A DNA stretch of 64,000 nt. Source: Earliella scabrosa. Its lineage: Eukaryota > Basidiomycota > Agaricomycetes > Polyporales > Polyporaceae. Each line of letters starts with the position of its first letter. Positions within the stretch are counted from its first letter, which is position 1. A program made the translations under genes and the position numbers. The stretch covers positions 620,001 through 684,000 of the forward strand of contig JABYQQ010000004.1 in assembly GCA_022605405.1 (NCBI GenBank), written 5' to 3'. Of the stretch, positions 35,874 to 46,605 are shown one piece after another. The notes below the pieces were generated by a model, which saw only the letters and a program-made list of their open reading frames with translations, searched no databases and was not told the origin of the DNA.

Positions 35874-36419
35874 TGCTGCAACGCCAGGAGAGTTAGGGGG
35901 TGAGGAAGCAGGACGAACCTGCGAGATAGATCAGCGGGCTTTACATATACATACTATAGCTATAGATACTAGGAGCTTCCGATGATTGACTCTGGTGAAG
36001 TTCGTTAAACTCCAGTCATGCTGTAACCGGGCGTAGGGCGGCGCGGCCGAGTAGGAGCTCGAACACCTTCTTGGCACCGCCGCATAGAATTCAGCCTGAG
36101 ACCACCCTGAGACCGTTGAGTCCGGGGGAGGAAAAGACAGTTGGACGCATCATGATCAATGTTATAGGGTTACAAACCTTGCCCACAATATGGCGCTTTT
36201 GCGAATATCGAGTCGGGAAGTGTTACGGAACTGTAGATCTGGAGGGAAGATACGGACAATCATACCAGCCCAAGCTCTCACAATTCTTGTGACTCGCGCG
36301 GAGGCGGTACAGTCGTGTTCGGGCCTCAGACTTAGAATGATTTACAACAGCGATTCTCCAGTCGCTTGCTTAGTACCGTAACGTATAGTGCCTGGTGTGC
36401 AGTGACACCCGGTGAATCT
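35874..36419. other. intergenic
   Basis: No gene recognised. An A/T-rich tract with repeated TATA-like steps at about 35942-35970 lies upstream of the DUF6533 gene. Confidence 0.4.
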
Positions 36420-36790
36420 AAGGTGACGCAATGTGCTAGTACGTTGCGCTGAAGAAAAGGCTTGCTTGCTCGCAAGTTGGGCGGCCAAACTCCGGAACGA
36501 GCTCAGAATACGCGTCAACTCCCCTCGGCTCCGGGTCGAAACGCTCCGCATTGAATGAACTGATCTTCCATACCAAGGCAACCTCGTCCGCTATGCTGCA
36601 TCCTTCCGCAGAATTGAGACATGAAGATTCCCAAGTCTGATATGACCGGTCGCGACCGGCTTGCAGTCTTTTCGCTCATCTCGAGCTCCCAGCTGCCAAG
36701 CACGCCCGCGAAAATCGAGTGAGAATCCGAAGAACGTCGAGGAGATGTACTTCGCGGCTTGTGACCTCCGCGGTCTCTCAACTCCCTCTC
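36420..36790 (-). pseudogene. inverted fragment of an F-box/LRR-like gene
   Basis: On the minus strand, in mixed frames, it reads VISDLGIFMSQFCGRM, then NAERFDPEPRGVDAYSELVP, EFGRPTCEQASLFFSATY. The first part mirrors the plus-strand fragment at 36850-37444 (VMSDSGVCHVSISGCGM, then AERLDPEQEV). Stops and shifts break the frame. Confidence 0.55.
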
Positions 36791-37105
36791 GTGCAGTGGT
36801 CTGGTGCAGCACTGTAGTGTATGAGGTTGCCAGAGCACACAGCTTGTTGGAGAGTTGGAAAACGGTGGAGGTCACAAGCGGTGAGATACATCTCTTTGAC
36901 GTTGTTGGGCTTCTCGCAACGGATTTCGTGGGCGTGCTTATCGGGGAGATGAGCGAGGAGTTTGCGAGCCGACCTCCACCGGTCATGTCAGACTCGGGAG
37001 TATGCCACGTCTCCATCTCGGGATGCGGCATGGCAGTTGAGGTTGCCTTGGTATGCAAGAGCACGCATCTCGTCGCGGAGCGTCTCGACCCGGAGCAGGA
37101 AGTCA
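36530..37105. repeat. long imperfect palindrome
   Basis: Arms about 36530-36790 and 36850-37105 are imperfect reverse complements centred near 36818. An anchor is TTGTGACCTCC ending at 36769 against GGAGGTCACAA starting at 36867. Over the ~65 bp outward of this anchor I judge about three quarters of the bases identical. Because both arms derive from the same coding sequence, long open frames occur on both strands (228 and 265 codons); these are not two genes. Confidence 0.75.
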
Positions 37106-37444
37106 CAATCTCGTTTTCGGTACGTTTCGGGAGAAGACAGGCACTGACAGTGACATCCTCGGATTGCGGTAGCTGGAGCTTGGCGGTGCAGCAGCAGGTT
37201 GCTGCGACTGACGCAGTTGGCCTACGAGAGAGCTTGTTGGAGTTGCGAAGCTCGTCGGGGTTGAGGGCGCGGCCCGTCGGGAGGTGGCTGAGCGTTCTGG
37301 CATCTTCCCGTCGGTGGCAGTCTCCATTAGTACAGCACACTAAGTAGGAGGGGAATGGAGCGCTACATCGACGGCGTACCGGTACCACGGAGCGTGATGT
37401 TCGTGCAGAGGTTACGCGCGGTCTTCTCGGGGTCAGTCTGGTGA
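36850..37444 (+). pseudogene. F-box/LRR-like C-terminal fragment
   Basis: The plus-strand frame gives EIHLFDVVGLLATDFVGVL, VMSDSGVCHVSISGCGM, AERLDPEQEVTISFSVRFGR, then QQVAATDAVGLRESLLEL and, after a frame change, ERYIDGVPVPRSVMFVQRLR, with a stop at 37442-37444. This has the look of the C-terminal half of fungal F-box/LRR proteins. No F-box or start lies upstream; the upstream DNA is the inverted second copy. Family placement is inference. Confidence 0.45.
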
Positions 37445-37875
37445 GTACAAATACGGGGCGGAGGTCTGAGGCCCTAATAGGCGGGCTCTCGAGCCTTTAT
37501 ATGCAGGCAGGACGTCTATACTAAGCAATGCGGGAACGTCGGTGAGAACACACGAAAGCCTTCGGTGCATGCGCAGGTCCGAGTCCGTCGGCGGGGTCAC
37601 GATGGCTTGGTCCGACTAGAAATTGGACGACGTAAAGAACATTAGGGGACGTTCAGATAGAGGCTATGTGGAGAGGAAGTGAGACCATACGTACTACTTG
37701 GTAGTAGGGAGGAAGAATATTGAAATGACGGAGGACCAGAGGGCGGCGTGTACTACGCGACACCGAATGAGGTAAGGGTACAAACACGTACAAATCGAAC
37801 GTAGAAAGCCACGGGCGCTTCGTCAGTTTGCCTCGCCTCTCAAGTCTCCTCTAATACTTATACCGTCTATGCTTC
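37445..37875. other. intergenic
   Basis: Upstream region of the methyltransferase gene; nothing else recognised. Confidence 0.45.
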
Positions 37876-39117
37876 ATGACCCTCGATGGCCCCGAGATGG
37901 TACATACGTCTCTAAAACCTCCATCCTCGGTATTGCCTCCCATCCGACGGATCAGCGAAACCGATTTGGACGGCCTTACAACCCTCGTAGAATATCTATC
38001 CGGGCTGTACAATCCTCCTGTCTACGGCGCACGTCGTGTCGATCGCACGCCTTTCAGGGACCAAACAAGACGCGATGGATGCAAGGGCGCAAACTCGAAC
38101 GAGCACCTGCGTGCGGACGAGTTTGAGCGGGCATACGCCGTCCGTTGGTTGACCGGGCTTGTCTCACGAGCTGCGTTCCTCGAGGACTCTCTCGCGGAAG
38201 AGCCAGGCGAGCTGGAGAAGCTGAACAAGCTCGTAGGCTCTGCGATCGCTCTGCTCGCCGTCTGCGCCGGGACCGCTGCTGCGAGGACCCTGAAACGCCG
38301 GTTTCTGTTATTTTCTCCTGTTCTCGACAAGGACGTCGAGGTTCAGCTCACCGACGTCCCGATCGCCCTCGCTGAGGACGAAGAGCTGCCTACTGTCGGG
38401 ACGCAGACGTGGGGGAGTGCGTGTCTCTTAGCAGAGATGCTGGCGGAGGATCCGGGGCGGTTTGGGTTGTCGGGTGAGGGGTGGGCGGTGAGGGTGCTGG
38501 AGATTGGTGCTGGAACAGGCCTGGTCAGTCTTGCTCTCGCGAAACTGCGCTCTATGCAACTCTCGGCTACTCCAGACATGCCAGGCCATAATAGCCTGAC
38601 GACGATCGTCGCGTCGGACTATCACCCCGTGGTACTCAGGAACCTGGAGCACAACATCCAGGCCAATTTTCCGGATGGTACGCCTCCCAACGTCTCCCTC
38701 ACCACACTGGCACTCGACTGGTCCGAATACTCGACCTCCGTTGAAGGGGCACATCCCGACGAAAACACAAGACCAGATCCCTTTGACCTGATCATTGGCG
38801 CGGACGTCGTCTACGAGCCCACTCACGCAAGATGGGTCCACGACTGCGTCTCCGCGCTGCTCCGCACGCCCTCCGAGTCTTCTGCTTCCGATCCTCGGTT
38901 CCATCTTGTCATTCCCCTTCGACCGACACACGCGTACGAGTCGCGAGCCGTCGAGGAGGCCTTCCCCCTTGCCGATCTTGGTAGAGGTCCTTGCCCTGGC
39001 CGGAATACGCCGCTTAGGTTGTGCGTGATGGAGAAGGAGACTATCGCGTGCGAGCCCGAAGGATCTGGGGCTCGGACGGAGGTAGAGTACGTCCACTATG
39101 TGGTCGGTTGGGCGTAG
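37876..39117 (+). CDS. METTL21/FAM86-type protein methyltransferase
   Basis: A single exon of 413 residues. The N-terminal ~130 residues are a helical FAM86-like region (LDGLTTLVEYLSGLYNPPV, FERAYAVRWLTGLVSRAAFL). The C-terminal part is a Methyltransf_16 Rossmann fold: the pre-motif VGTQTWGSACLLAEML; motif I VLEIGAGTGLVSLALAKL; motif II as IVASDYHPVVLRNLEHNI; and the post-I/DxxY-like block FDLIIGADVVYEPTHARWV, which matches the (D/E)xxY motif of family 16 lysine methyltransferases. FAM86/EFM-type enzymes methylate a lysine on translation factors such as eEF2; the substrate here is not proven. The start is the first ATG and is supported by the decayed copy at 18.9-19.2 kb, which begins at the same ATG. 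Confidence 0.85.
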   Translation: MTLDGPEMVHTSLKPPSSVLPPIRRISETDLDGLTTLVEYLSGLYNPPVYGARRVDRTPFRDQTRRDGCKGANSNEHLRADEFERAYAVRWLTGLVSRAAFLEDSLAEEPGELEKLNKLVGSAIALLAVCAGTAAARTLKRRFLLFSPVLDKDVEVQLTDVPIALAEDEELPTVGTQTWGSACLLAEMLAEDPGRFGLSGEGWAVRVLEIGAGTGLVSLALAKLRSMQLSATPDMPGHNSLTTIVASDYHPVVLRNLEHNIQANFPDGTPPNVSLTTLALDWSEYSTSVEGAHPDENTRPDPFDLIIGADVVYEPTHARWVHDCVSALLRTPSESSASDPRFHLVIPLRPTHAYESRAVEEAFPLADLGRGPCPGRNTPLRLCVMEKETIACEPEGSGARTEVEYVHYVVGWA

Positions 39118-40062
39118 CAGTCGACTCCTGTACTGTCGGTTACTAGCCTCAACGCGCAGCTATCTCCCACTAAGCACTCTTCCACCGCCGACCCCCTCGC
39201 AACTCCCTCGCACAAGCTTTCCGCCAAGTCCGTCATACAGCCCCCGCTTCAGGTTACCCTCAGCTACACGATACTGCCACACCCATCACTCAAGCCCGAG
39301 CGTGCACACTTCCACACCAGCCGGAAAACGATCAGTCTTTGACTTCTACTCCCCAATAATTCTGGTAGTTTCCAGTGATAGGCCGCTGACCCGCCGCCGA
39401 CTCCAGGTGCCGATGTTCTTTCGCGACGTAATGCGCTGGTACGTTGCACTGAAGAACAGCCTCGCCCTCGCGCTTCAGCTGAGCTCTAGAACGAGCTGAC
39501 AACGAGGTTTGACTTTCCGCTCCGGGTCGAACTTCGTTTCAGCATGTTCCGGAGTTCGGCTTAGTGAGAGGGCGCGCGAGCCCTGCCTTCAGCGCGACGT
39601 ACACTGGACGTACAGCGCATCGCATCGCCTAAGCGCATAGGCTCATGGAACGATTCTGGGATATGAGGGTCATGTTATACTTGAACATCCCCTCCTCATT
39701 CTCCGCATTCACCGGATCGACGACCAAGCGCCACCTCCATACGATACGTTGCTCAGTATCGACACCGAAATTATTCGGATCTCCGTACGCCGGATCAGGC
39801 AATGCAGACGCCTGTGTCCTGGGCCATGGCTTCAAGTTTCAAGCTTTGTCAGTGCTTGACGGCTCGGTTCACGGCTCACTCAACCTCGATCCCAACCGTG
39901 AGGTCTGAGGCCGTGCCATGAGCCCGCTATCCCCGCTTGGCCCGGTCTCTTTCGGCCTTGTTTGGGCCGCTTCATCATCTCATACCGGGTTCGCTCGTTT
40001 CATCATGTTCTATGACCGGTTGCATTCTTTCTCTACATATAGACAGACAGTGGCTACGACAG
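39118..40062. other. intergenic with a small palindrome
   Basis: Apart from the palindromic repeat listed separately, no gene is recognised between the methyltransferase and the NLP gene. Confidence 0.4.
39430..39620. repeat. small imperfect palindrome related to the 36.5-kb repeat
   Basis: Arms about 39430-39510 and 39540-39620 are imperfect reverse complements. The left arm is also similar, in direct orientation, to 36431-36545 (shared GTACGTTGC, then CTGAAGAA, then GCTCCGGGTCGAA). Translations of all three copies resemble each other (LFFSATY on the minus strand at both loci; FGL and FSATYTG on the plus strand at 39560-39610). They look like fragments of the same decayed protein family. 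Confidence 0.55.
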
Positions 40063-40070
40063 TACATAAG
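40063..40070 (+). promoter_or_regulatory. TATA-like element of NLP gene
   Basis: TACATAAG about 130 bp upstream of the ATG. The distance is longish, so the assignment is tentative. Confidence 0.3.
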
Positions 40071-40193
40071 CCTGGTTGCACTGTGGGTTGAGCCCCAGTT
40101 TCGACAAGGTACTTTCTGCTTCCTCATAGCGGTCTTCGACAGTGCCTCTACCTCCTTAACGCTACCACTCAGCTAGCCGTGACACTCCATACC

Positions 40194-41011
40194 ATGATGC
40201 TGCTTACCAAAGGCCTTGCACTCCTTGCCATTGTAGGGTATGTTGCTGGTGCCGCTGTCGAGCCTCGCGCGGTCATTCCCCATGACCAAGTCGCGGGCTT
40301 CCCGGAGACGGTCCCGAACAACAACTTCGGCCAGCTATACCTCAAGTTCAAACCCCATCTCAAGGTGGTGAACGGCTGTGTGCCCTTCCCTGCTGTAGAT
40401 GCAAGCGGTAATACTAGGTTAGTATGCGAGATGTTCTATGCTATCATATGCTGACGTTGGCTCTAGTGGCGGCCTTCGTCCGACAGGGAACTCGAACGGA
40501 GGCTGCTCGAAGAATACCGGCCAAGTGTACGTTCGCTCCGCGAGCTTCAACAATGCCTTCGCAATTATGTACGCTTGGTACATGCCCAAGGTCGTCATCT
40601 TCTCGCGTTCTTTAAGCACGTAGTGAACTCACGTAGGACACCCAACAGGACTCGCCCTCCCCCGGGCTTGGGCACCGGCACGACTGGGAAGGCATTGTCG
40701 TCTGGATCGACGACCCCAACAAGGCCAACCCGAGGATCCTGGGCGTTGCCGCGTCCGCGCACGGCGGGTTCGCCACCACGACGTCGCCCAACTTGAGCGG
40801 GACGAGCCCGCTCATCGAGTACCGCAGCATCGCCCCCGTGAACCACCAGCTCGGGTTCACGTCGTCCGTCGGCGGCACGCAGCCGCTGATCGCGTACGAG
40901 AGCCTCACGGGTGCCGCGCGGAACGCGCTGGAGACGACCGACTTTGGGAGCGCGAATGTGCCGTTCAAGGACGCGAACTTCCGGAACAACTTGCAGAAGG
41001 CGGTGCTTTAG
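40194..41011 (+). CDS. Nep1-like (NPP1) necrosis-inducing-type secreted protein
   Basis: Three exons (40194-40417, 40467-40590, 40649-41011) encode 236 residues. A signal peptide (MMLLTKGLALLAIVGYVAGA) precedes the NPP1 domain (Pfam PF05630). The family heptapeptide GHRHDWE is intact near the start of exon 3, and the upstream conserved block NGCVPFPAVDASGNT and the YAWYMPK block are present. In plant pathogens this family contains both cytolytic and non-cytolytic members; the sequence alone does not tell which type this is. Length and cysteines (two in the first half: NGC and GGC) fit a type 1 member. The reading frame is unbroken, so it is likely expressed and secreted. A second ATG follows the first directly. 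Confidence 0.9.
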
Positions 41012-42365
41012 GCGAAAGGGTGCAGGAAAGGATGTCTCACAGATCTGGCCGGTGTGCTCAGTCATCGGGATTTCCTGTGTCGCTCGTTTGTGTCTCCAAG
41101 CCTCTTGTGGATCGTCCTAAGTTATATATGTTGGTATAGCCACAGATGTTTCCCAAACCTCGAGATTGCGTCGGCGGGTCCTACGAGGAAGAACATGGCT
41201 GAGCAACTGACATTCAAGATCTTCTACCTCCGTTCCGTGGGCCCCTGAAGACAGTTTCAAACGTGCGAAACGTGTCATTGCCCGAGATGGCGAACACGAT
41301 AATGTTAACGTTCTCAAACGAGTGTCCGAGCATTGTCGCGGTCCCGACTCCTACGAGCAGATCCTCGCCAGTCTCCACGTTATTTTACCCCTGTCCCGAA
41401 GTTGTACAGGACGATGTGCTTGACACCTTGCTGCTCAAACGGGTACAAGATAATATTCGCGCCGTCCGCTCGGGGCGCACGGCCTATTCGATCTTGCCCT
41501 CGACGGCGGGGGGCGTAGTTCGCTAAGAATGCTTACGTGGGGTTCTTGTCATTCCATTGAATCGGAGCAAGGTACAATTTTGCGCTCCGACCGCATTACC
41601 ACGTGACGAATCAGCCAAATTCTCATCTCCGAAACAATGTTTCTGCTCCGAACGTTCGTCCCTAAGTAGGCCCTCACCCGCCTACTCACTAGCACTCTTG
41701 ACAATTCCTTACCTCGCTTCTCGATCAAAGCTCTGCTTACCTGGAGAAACTCAACTGGATCTCAGTCTCGTATTGCTCAGTCAAACCTTTCAAGATCGCA
41801 ATCAAGACGGATGGCAAGGCTATAACTTCTGGTCGACGGCGCCGCACAGCAACAAATATACGCGACGAGCGATCTGAGTCTAATATAGCAGGGATCGAGA
41901 GTCTGGCTGTTCGTTTGGCTGGTAAGTTGTCACAATGAAGTTGCGTCATTCAGCACATCCTTGGGGTTGCAATTTTTCCATCTCTGATCCCTACGCAAGA
42001 CCATTCCTTCCTCCCACCTGGTTTGCTCTTGGTGCCCCACGGTTCATCACTCTGCATGTTGCTCTTGTCGTGTTTTTAGCTCTCTTACTAGTCGCAATAT
42101 TATTCTTTGACTCCAATATTGAGGGATTCAGCCCCGCTGTGAACAGCTTACTCACGGGGGACCATGCGGTGGTAGGTTCTGCTGGACGCCATTGCGTCAA
42201 GGTTCCTGGCAGAACTACCGCCATGGCCAGTGACAGACGGTAGGAGGGTTTTCTCACAGGTCTATAATCGAGCACTCACGCACTTTCCTCAGGGAAGTGG
42301 ATGCCTTAAGGGCCGATCATCTGGTTGGCCCATACTACGGTCTTTCAGTTACACGATCCGTTGGT
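41012..42365. other. intergenic
   Basis: No supported gene. One 102-codon frame at 41935-42243 has a hydrophobic stretch but no other support. Confidence 0.4.
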
Positions 42366-43894
42366 ATGACTCGTAGCTCGAAAGCGATGCCCGACCTGAG
42401 CGCAATGGCTGTTGCGAATGCTCAAGCCCCCATCAACTGTCTACCTTGGGAGATGCTGGCGGAAGTTTTCCGTTGTGCCGCGTCGAATGCCTACTCGCCC
42501 TCATGGCTGGAGTTGCTCACGGTCTGCCGCCATTGGTTCGTCGTTGCAGCGACAACCCCTCGATTATGGTGCGACCTTCCTGTCCGCAAGAGCCTCAATC
42601 TTCTACGCACCGGTCTCGCACGCTCGAAGCATTGCCCCGTTGAGGTCGAGGTCGAGGAGCCATCAATGGTGCGAGACGTCTTGAGTTTGCTCTCTCCTCA
42701 TATCCACCATCTTGGCGCAATCATCATCATCAAGCTCACGGCCGAGGACGCCTTGCACCTAGCCTCTCTCCTACAGAGCAAGATGCCTACACTCGAGAAG
42801 CTCCATTGCTCATCGTATGACTTTGATGCAACCCATCAAGTCATTCCGTTCACTCCGGATCGTCAGCCTCGACTCACATCGTTGAAGCTGGCGAACATTC
42901 AACTTCCTGTATCGTCCCCAATTCTCGTCCAGCTCCGATCTCTCTCCATCATGAGGTGGTCCCGGGACTCACACACGAGCATCTTGTGGAGCTCCTGCGT
43001 GGCTGTGTTCATGTAGAGGTCCTTCATCTCTGCGCCATGTCCCTCGATCCCCCCAACAGCACCACGAACCTACAACCCTGTCGGTTCACTTTGAGCAAGC
43101 TGCGCCTTCTCACATTGGAGCTTCCTTCCCGCCTCATCCGTTACATCCTCGACAGGCTCACCATTCCCCCAGATGCGGGCATCACATTGCGTCCGGATGT
43201 TAGGACGGGGATACCGGCAGAGCTCAACCAGGGGTTGCGCGCACTCCTGCCTGATGATCGACGGACTTTGCCCTTGCTGAATCTCCTCACCAAGGCCGAA
43301 GTCAACCTCCATGACCGATGTCAGTGTATCGCGGGATCCCTCTGCGGCAGCACCGATGGTAATCGCGGCTTTCCGCGGTTCACCGGTTGGGCGTACACAC
43401 TCGAATACCTGGGACCGGATGACTTTATGGAGATCTTCCGTGACGCTCCGCTGGAGGAGCTTCATGTCGTCTTGGAGAAAGCCGCTGCCGCTATCATGGA
43501 CTGGCGCGCGCTCTTCGCGCTGTTCCCCAAGTTGCGCATCCTCTCGATCTCCGGCGACGACTTCGCGGCATACATTGCGGAGATATTCGTTGGCCTCAAT
43601 CCGGACGTCGTCCCCGATGGCACGCCGGACGAGCGACGCATCGTCTGCCCGCACCTTGAGCGCGTCAGGCTGGAGGGCTTTCTAGCGTCGGAAAGTTACT
43701 TTGCCAGCGTCGTTGACTGCTTGCAGAAGAGGTGCGAGTACTTGCAGACGCCGACGGGACTGGAGATGTTGTCGTGCAAATTTGATGGGCAGGGCCATGC
43801 GAAGGATGCGCAGGACGTAGCCACGGCGAAGAGGGTGTTCGTCAATGCTGTCTCCCCGTTGGTTTCGCAACTGGAGTACGAATGTCTTGCATAA
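42366..43894 (+). CDS. F-box protein with one frameshift
   Basis: The first frame starts at 42366 (MTRSSKAMPDLSAMAVANAQ) and has an F-box at residues about 20-70: INCLPWEMLAEVFRCAA, then WLELLTVCRHWFVVAATTPR and LWCDLP. It then has leucine-rich segments to LRSLSIM at about 42952. There the frame must shift, as if one base were missing, to continue as VVPGLTHEHLVELLRGCVHV and then on without a stop to LEYECLA and TAA at 43892. The C-terminal third (EYLGPDDFMEIFRDAPLEE, FASVVDCLQKRC, LEMLSCKFDGQ) is the parent type of the fragment at 5.8-6.3 kb. Either a recent pseudogene or a sequencing error; no intron explains the shift. Confidence 0.8.
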
Positions 43895-44122
43895 CAGTCC
43901 CACAATATAACTGACAGCAGTGGATGCGTCGTTCGAACAAGTAGCTACAGCATGAAGCTATGATAGATCCCACTTGACCACCGCATCTGCGCTCATGCTT
44001 GCTTTAGTGCCCTAATGTACGAGACCATCAAAGCACGAGCAGCTCTATGGGGTGACTACAGCAAGGCACGTCATAATCAGGCCCTTCCGACTGCTGGTAA
44101 GCAAAGTAACACTCACCCCGTC

Positions 44123-44752
44123 TCACTGAGGCGGAAACAAGTATGCGGCAATCCCTTCGTCGATATAGCCCTGGTTCTTCACAATTTGTGCAACCGAGTT
44201 GGTGCTGAAGAAGTGTTCCGGGTTCGCCGGGTTGTACGCCCTGTTGAACGGGACCGTGCCAGGGCAGCCACTCTCCGCGCTGGTGCTTGCGAAGACGTAG
44301 CCGACGATGCCCTCGTACTGGTACCCGCCCGTGCCCACCGCGGTCTCGACCTCGTCCCAAGACGTCGTGAGGTAGTGGTCCGTCTTCGCAGCGCTGTAGA
44401 GGCGGAAGAAGGGGACGGCGTTGGGGACGTGCGGCCCGGTGTCATTGCTGAAGACGTAGCCCAGAACGGCGGAGCGCACGTAGGCCTTATTGGCGAGGGT
44501 GCGCTCGATTTCGGCTGTGTTGGTGGAGTAGAAGCGGTCGGAGAGTGTGTCGCTGACGGCCTGGATGAGCGGGATAGTTGGGAAGCCACACGCCTGGGCT
44601 GCGCGGGTCTGTAGAGTGCAAAACGGTCAGTGTTCGAGAACGAGCATGCCAAATATGAGGCTGAGATCCACCTCAAGAGAAGAGGACGTGGGAAGAGCGT
44701 GTCCCTGGAGGAAGAGAGCGGCGGTGACGACGAGAGCGAGGATGGATTTCAT
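44123..44752 (-). CDS. secreted DUF5648 repeat protein (copy a')
   Basis: Exons 44672-44752 and 44123-44608 encode 188 residues. Signal peptide MKSILALVVTAALFLQGHAL. The second exon begins TRAAQACGFPTIPLIQAV, followed by repeat units: DRFYSTNTAEIE, then LGYVFSNDTGPHVPNAVPF; FRLYSAAKTDHYLTTSWDE, then GYQYEGIVGYVF; and PFNRAYNPANPEHFFSTN, then GYIDEGIAAYLFPPQ. It has the same intron position as the other copies and is most like copy a at 3.2 kb. Convergent with the F-box gene, whose stop is about 230 bp away. Extracellular role unknown. Confidence 0.82.
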
Positions 44753-44797
44753 GATTGCAGTTGAGTTGGAGCTGCGGTGAAACTCAAGTCCGTGGAC

Positions 44798-44806
44798 CTT
44801 TATGCA
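44798..44806 (-). promoter_or_regulatory. TATA-like element of DUF5648 copy a'
   Basis: TGCATAAAG on the minus strand, about 50 bp upstream of the ATG at 44752. Confidence 0.4.
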
Positions 44807-45896
44807 CAACTCGGACCAGGTGTTGAATATGTTTTGAGAACGTCCAACGGTGACCAATCAGGGTGGACATATCTTCGTAGCTTCAACCGGTCGGAATCGA
44901 ATACACGGTGAATGACGTTTGACATCATACACGGTCGCACAAACGCACCTCAATGGGCTTAGGACCGGCTATAGCATTGCCTCGAGAAGATCCGCGGTCA
45001 GCGGGATATGGGAACCAAGACATGAACTGATGCACGACATGCAAGTACTTCTGTGGGCGGCACCTCTTACCAATCAGTAGTATCCTGTCTGCAACAGTAG
45101 ACTCGGAATTATCGCTAGTACTCCGTTCACTGCGTCGACCGTGACAGCGGCCGTAGAACGGCAAACCGCGGTGTCTGATACAAGGGTTTGATCGGACGGG
45201 ACAGTGCCAGTGGGAAGTGTTCTAATCCACTTCTATTTGCTGTCCATGTCTGGCGTCGGAGCAAGCGGGTCAATACCATAGCACGGTTGCAGAAGAGGGG
45301 GCAGTAAGAACCGAATCATGTAATTCAAGCATTGGAGGGCACTGAGTCCGACGTCGGCGCGGCATCTATGATGTAGATGAATGTCGACCAGAAGTCTACC
45401 AGATCACCCGCAGGAGGGTGGCAACTCGTGGAAGAGGACAGGTCACGCGGCGCTTTCGGCACATCCCGGCATACTAATGCCTTCAACAACCGAAGTTTGA
45501 ACGTTACCCACGAACCACATCATTCCCAACCCCAGGCTGAACGAATCAAGAGGTCAACGTCTTGTACTCGCCTTCATGCGTCTGAGTACAAAAGACTACA
45601 TACGTCCCTGACCACACCACAACGCTCGTTTTGGACACATACTAGCGGCTACCCACTGTCGAAATCGCAGTAACCCCAAGTCGTGCAATATCAGTCAAGG
45701 TGCGATTACATATCCGAGTCTGGCATGCGCACTGCTCATACATCTTCTCAACACTACCCGGTCGGATAGAGCACCATCCGACTACAATATCCCATTGCAC
45801 CTCAACCTCCCATTCCTGAATCATGATGCCTTCTTACAATATCGTGCGTAGGTCAGTGATATGAACACCAGGGGATGCTTTGCTCGGATAGCTCAC
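44807..45896. other. intergenic
   Basis: Between two tandem DUF5648 genes; nothing recognised. Confidence 0.45.
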
Positions 45897-46605
45897 CTAG
45901 GGCGCAAATGCATAGGCCGTGATACCCTCATCAAAGTATCCACGGGTGTTGACCGCGTTGTCTCTCTGCCCAACACTTGTCGTGAACAAGTGTACCTGCG
46001 CGTCGGGCTGGAAGGTGCGGTAGAGTGGCACCGCCCCGCAAGCCGCGGTTCCATGTGCGAAACCAACGACGCCCTCGTATGCGTATCCCTTGCTGGCCGC
46101 GCTCTCGACCTCGGGCCAGGACGCAGTCAGGTAATGGTCCGTGCCCGCTGCACTGTAGAGGCGGTAAAGGGGGACTGTGCCTGGGATGTTGCGCGCGGTC
46201 GCATTGCTGTAGACGTAGGCGATGACGGCGGAGCCGCCGTAGCTCCCACTCTGCAGAGCGCGCTCGAGCTCGCTTGCGTCCGTAGTGAGTAAGCGGTCTG
46301 TGTTACCATTGTGGCCAGTAACGCTGTAGAGGGGCATCACCGTTCCACAGTTCGAGGCCTCCATGGCGCGGGTCTGTAGGGCGGTTTAATCTCACTCGGT
46401 GAGAGGTGGGGAGAGCTGGGATTGGCAAGGCACATACGTCAAGTATGTGAGACTCCAATGGGACAATGGCCTGCGTTGCAGTGGCAGGAAGTGCTTCCGC
46501 GAAGGACACCGCCTGAGTGAGGAGAGCAGCGCTGGGTGCGGGGATAGCACCCGACCGCACAGAGAAGATGGCCGCGGCGACGAGAGATGCGAAGAACGAC
46601 TTCAT
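45897..46605 (-). CDS. secreted DUF5648 repeat protein (copy b')
   Basis: Exons 46438-46605 and 45897-46373 encode 214 residues. The signal peptide and propeptide (MKSFFASLVAAAIFSVRSGA, then ALLTQAVSFAEALPATATQA) are nearly the same as in copy b at 4.8 kb. The second exon reads TRAMEASNCGTVMPLYSV, then DRLLTTDASELE, PLYRLYSAAGTDHYLTASW, GYAYEGVVGFAHG, PLYRTFQPDAQVHLFTTSVG, and ends GYFDEGITAYAFAP. Similarity to copy b is high across both exons, so this pair is a recent-looking duplicate compared with a and a'. Same strand as copy a', about 1.1 kb upstream of it. Function unknown. Confidence 0.85.

Noticed and set aside
36591..37388. 265-codon minus-strand frame
   Set aside because: A product of the palindrome; similarity to the F-box-like family lies in other frames.
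41935..42243. 102-codon frame with a hydrophobic segment as a small membrane protein
   Set aside because: No splice, promoter or family support, and a single hydrophobic run occurs easily by chance.
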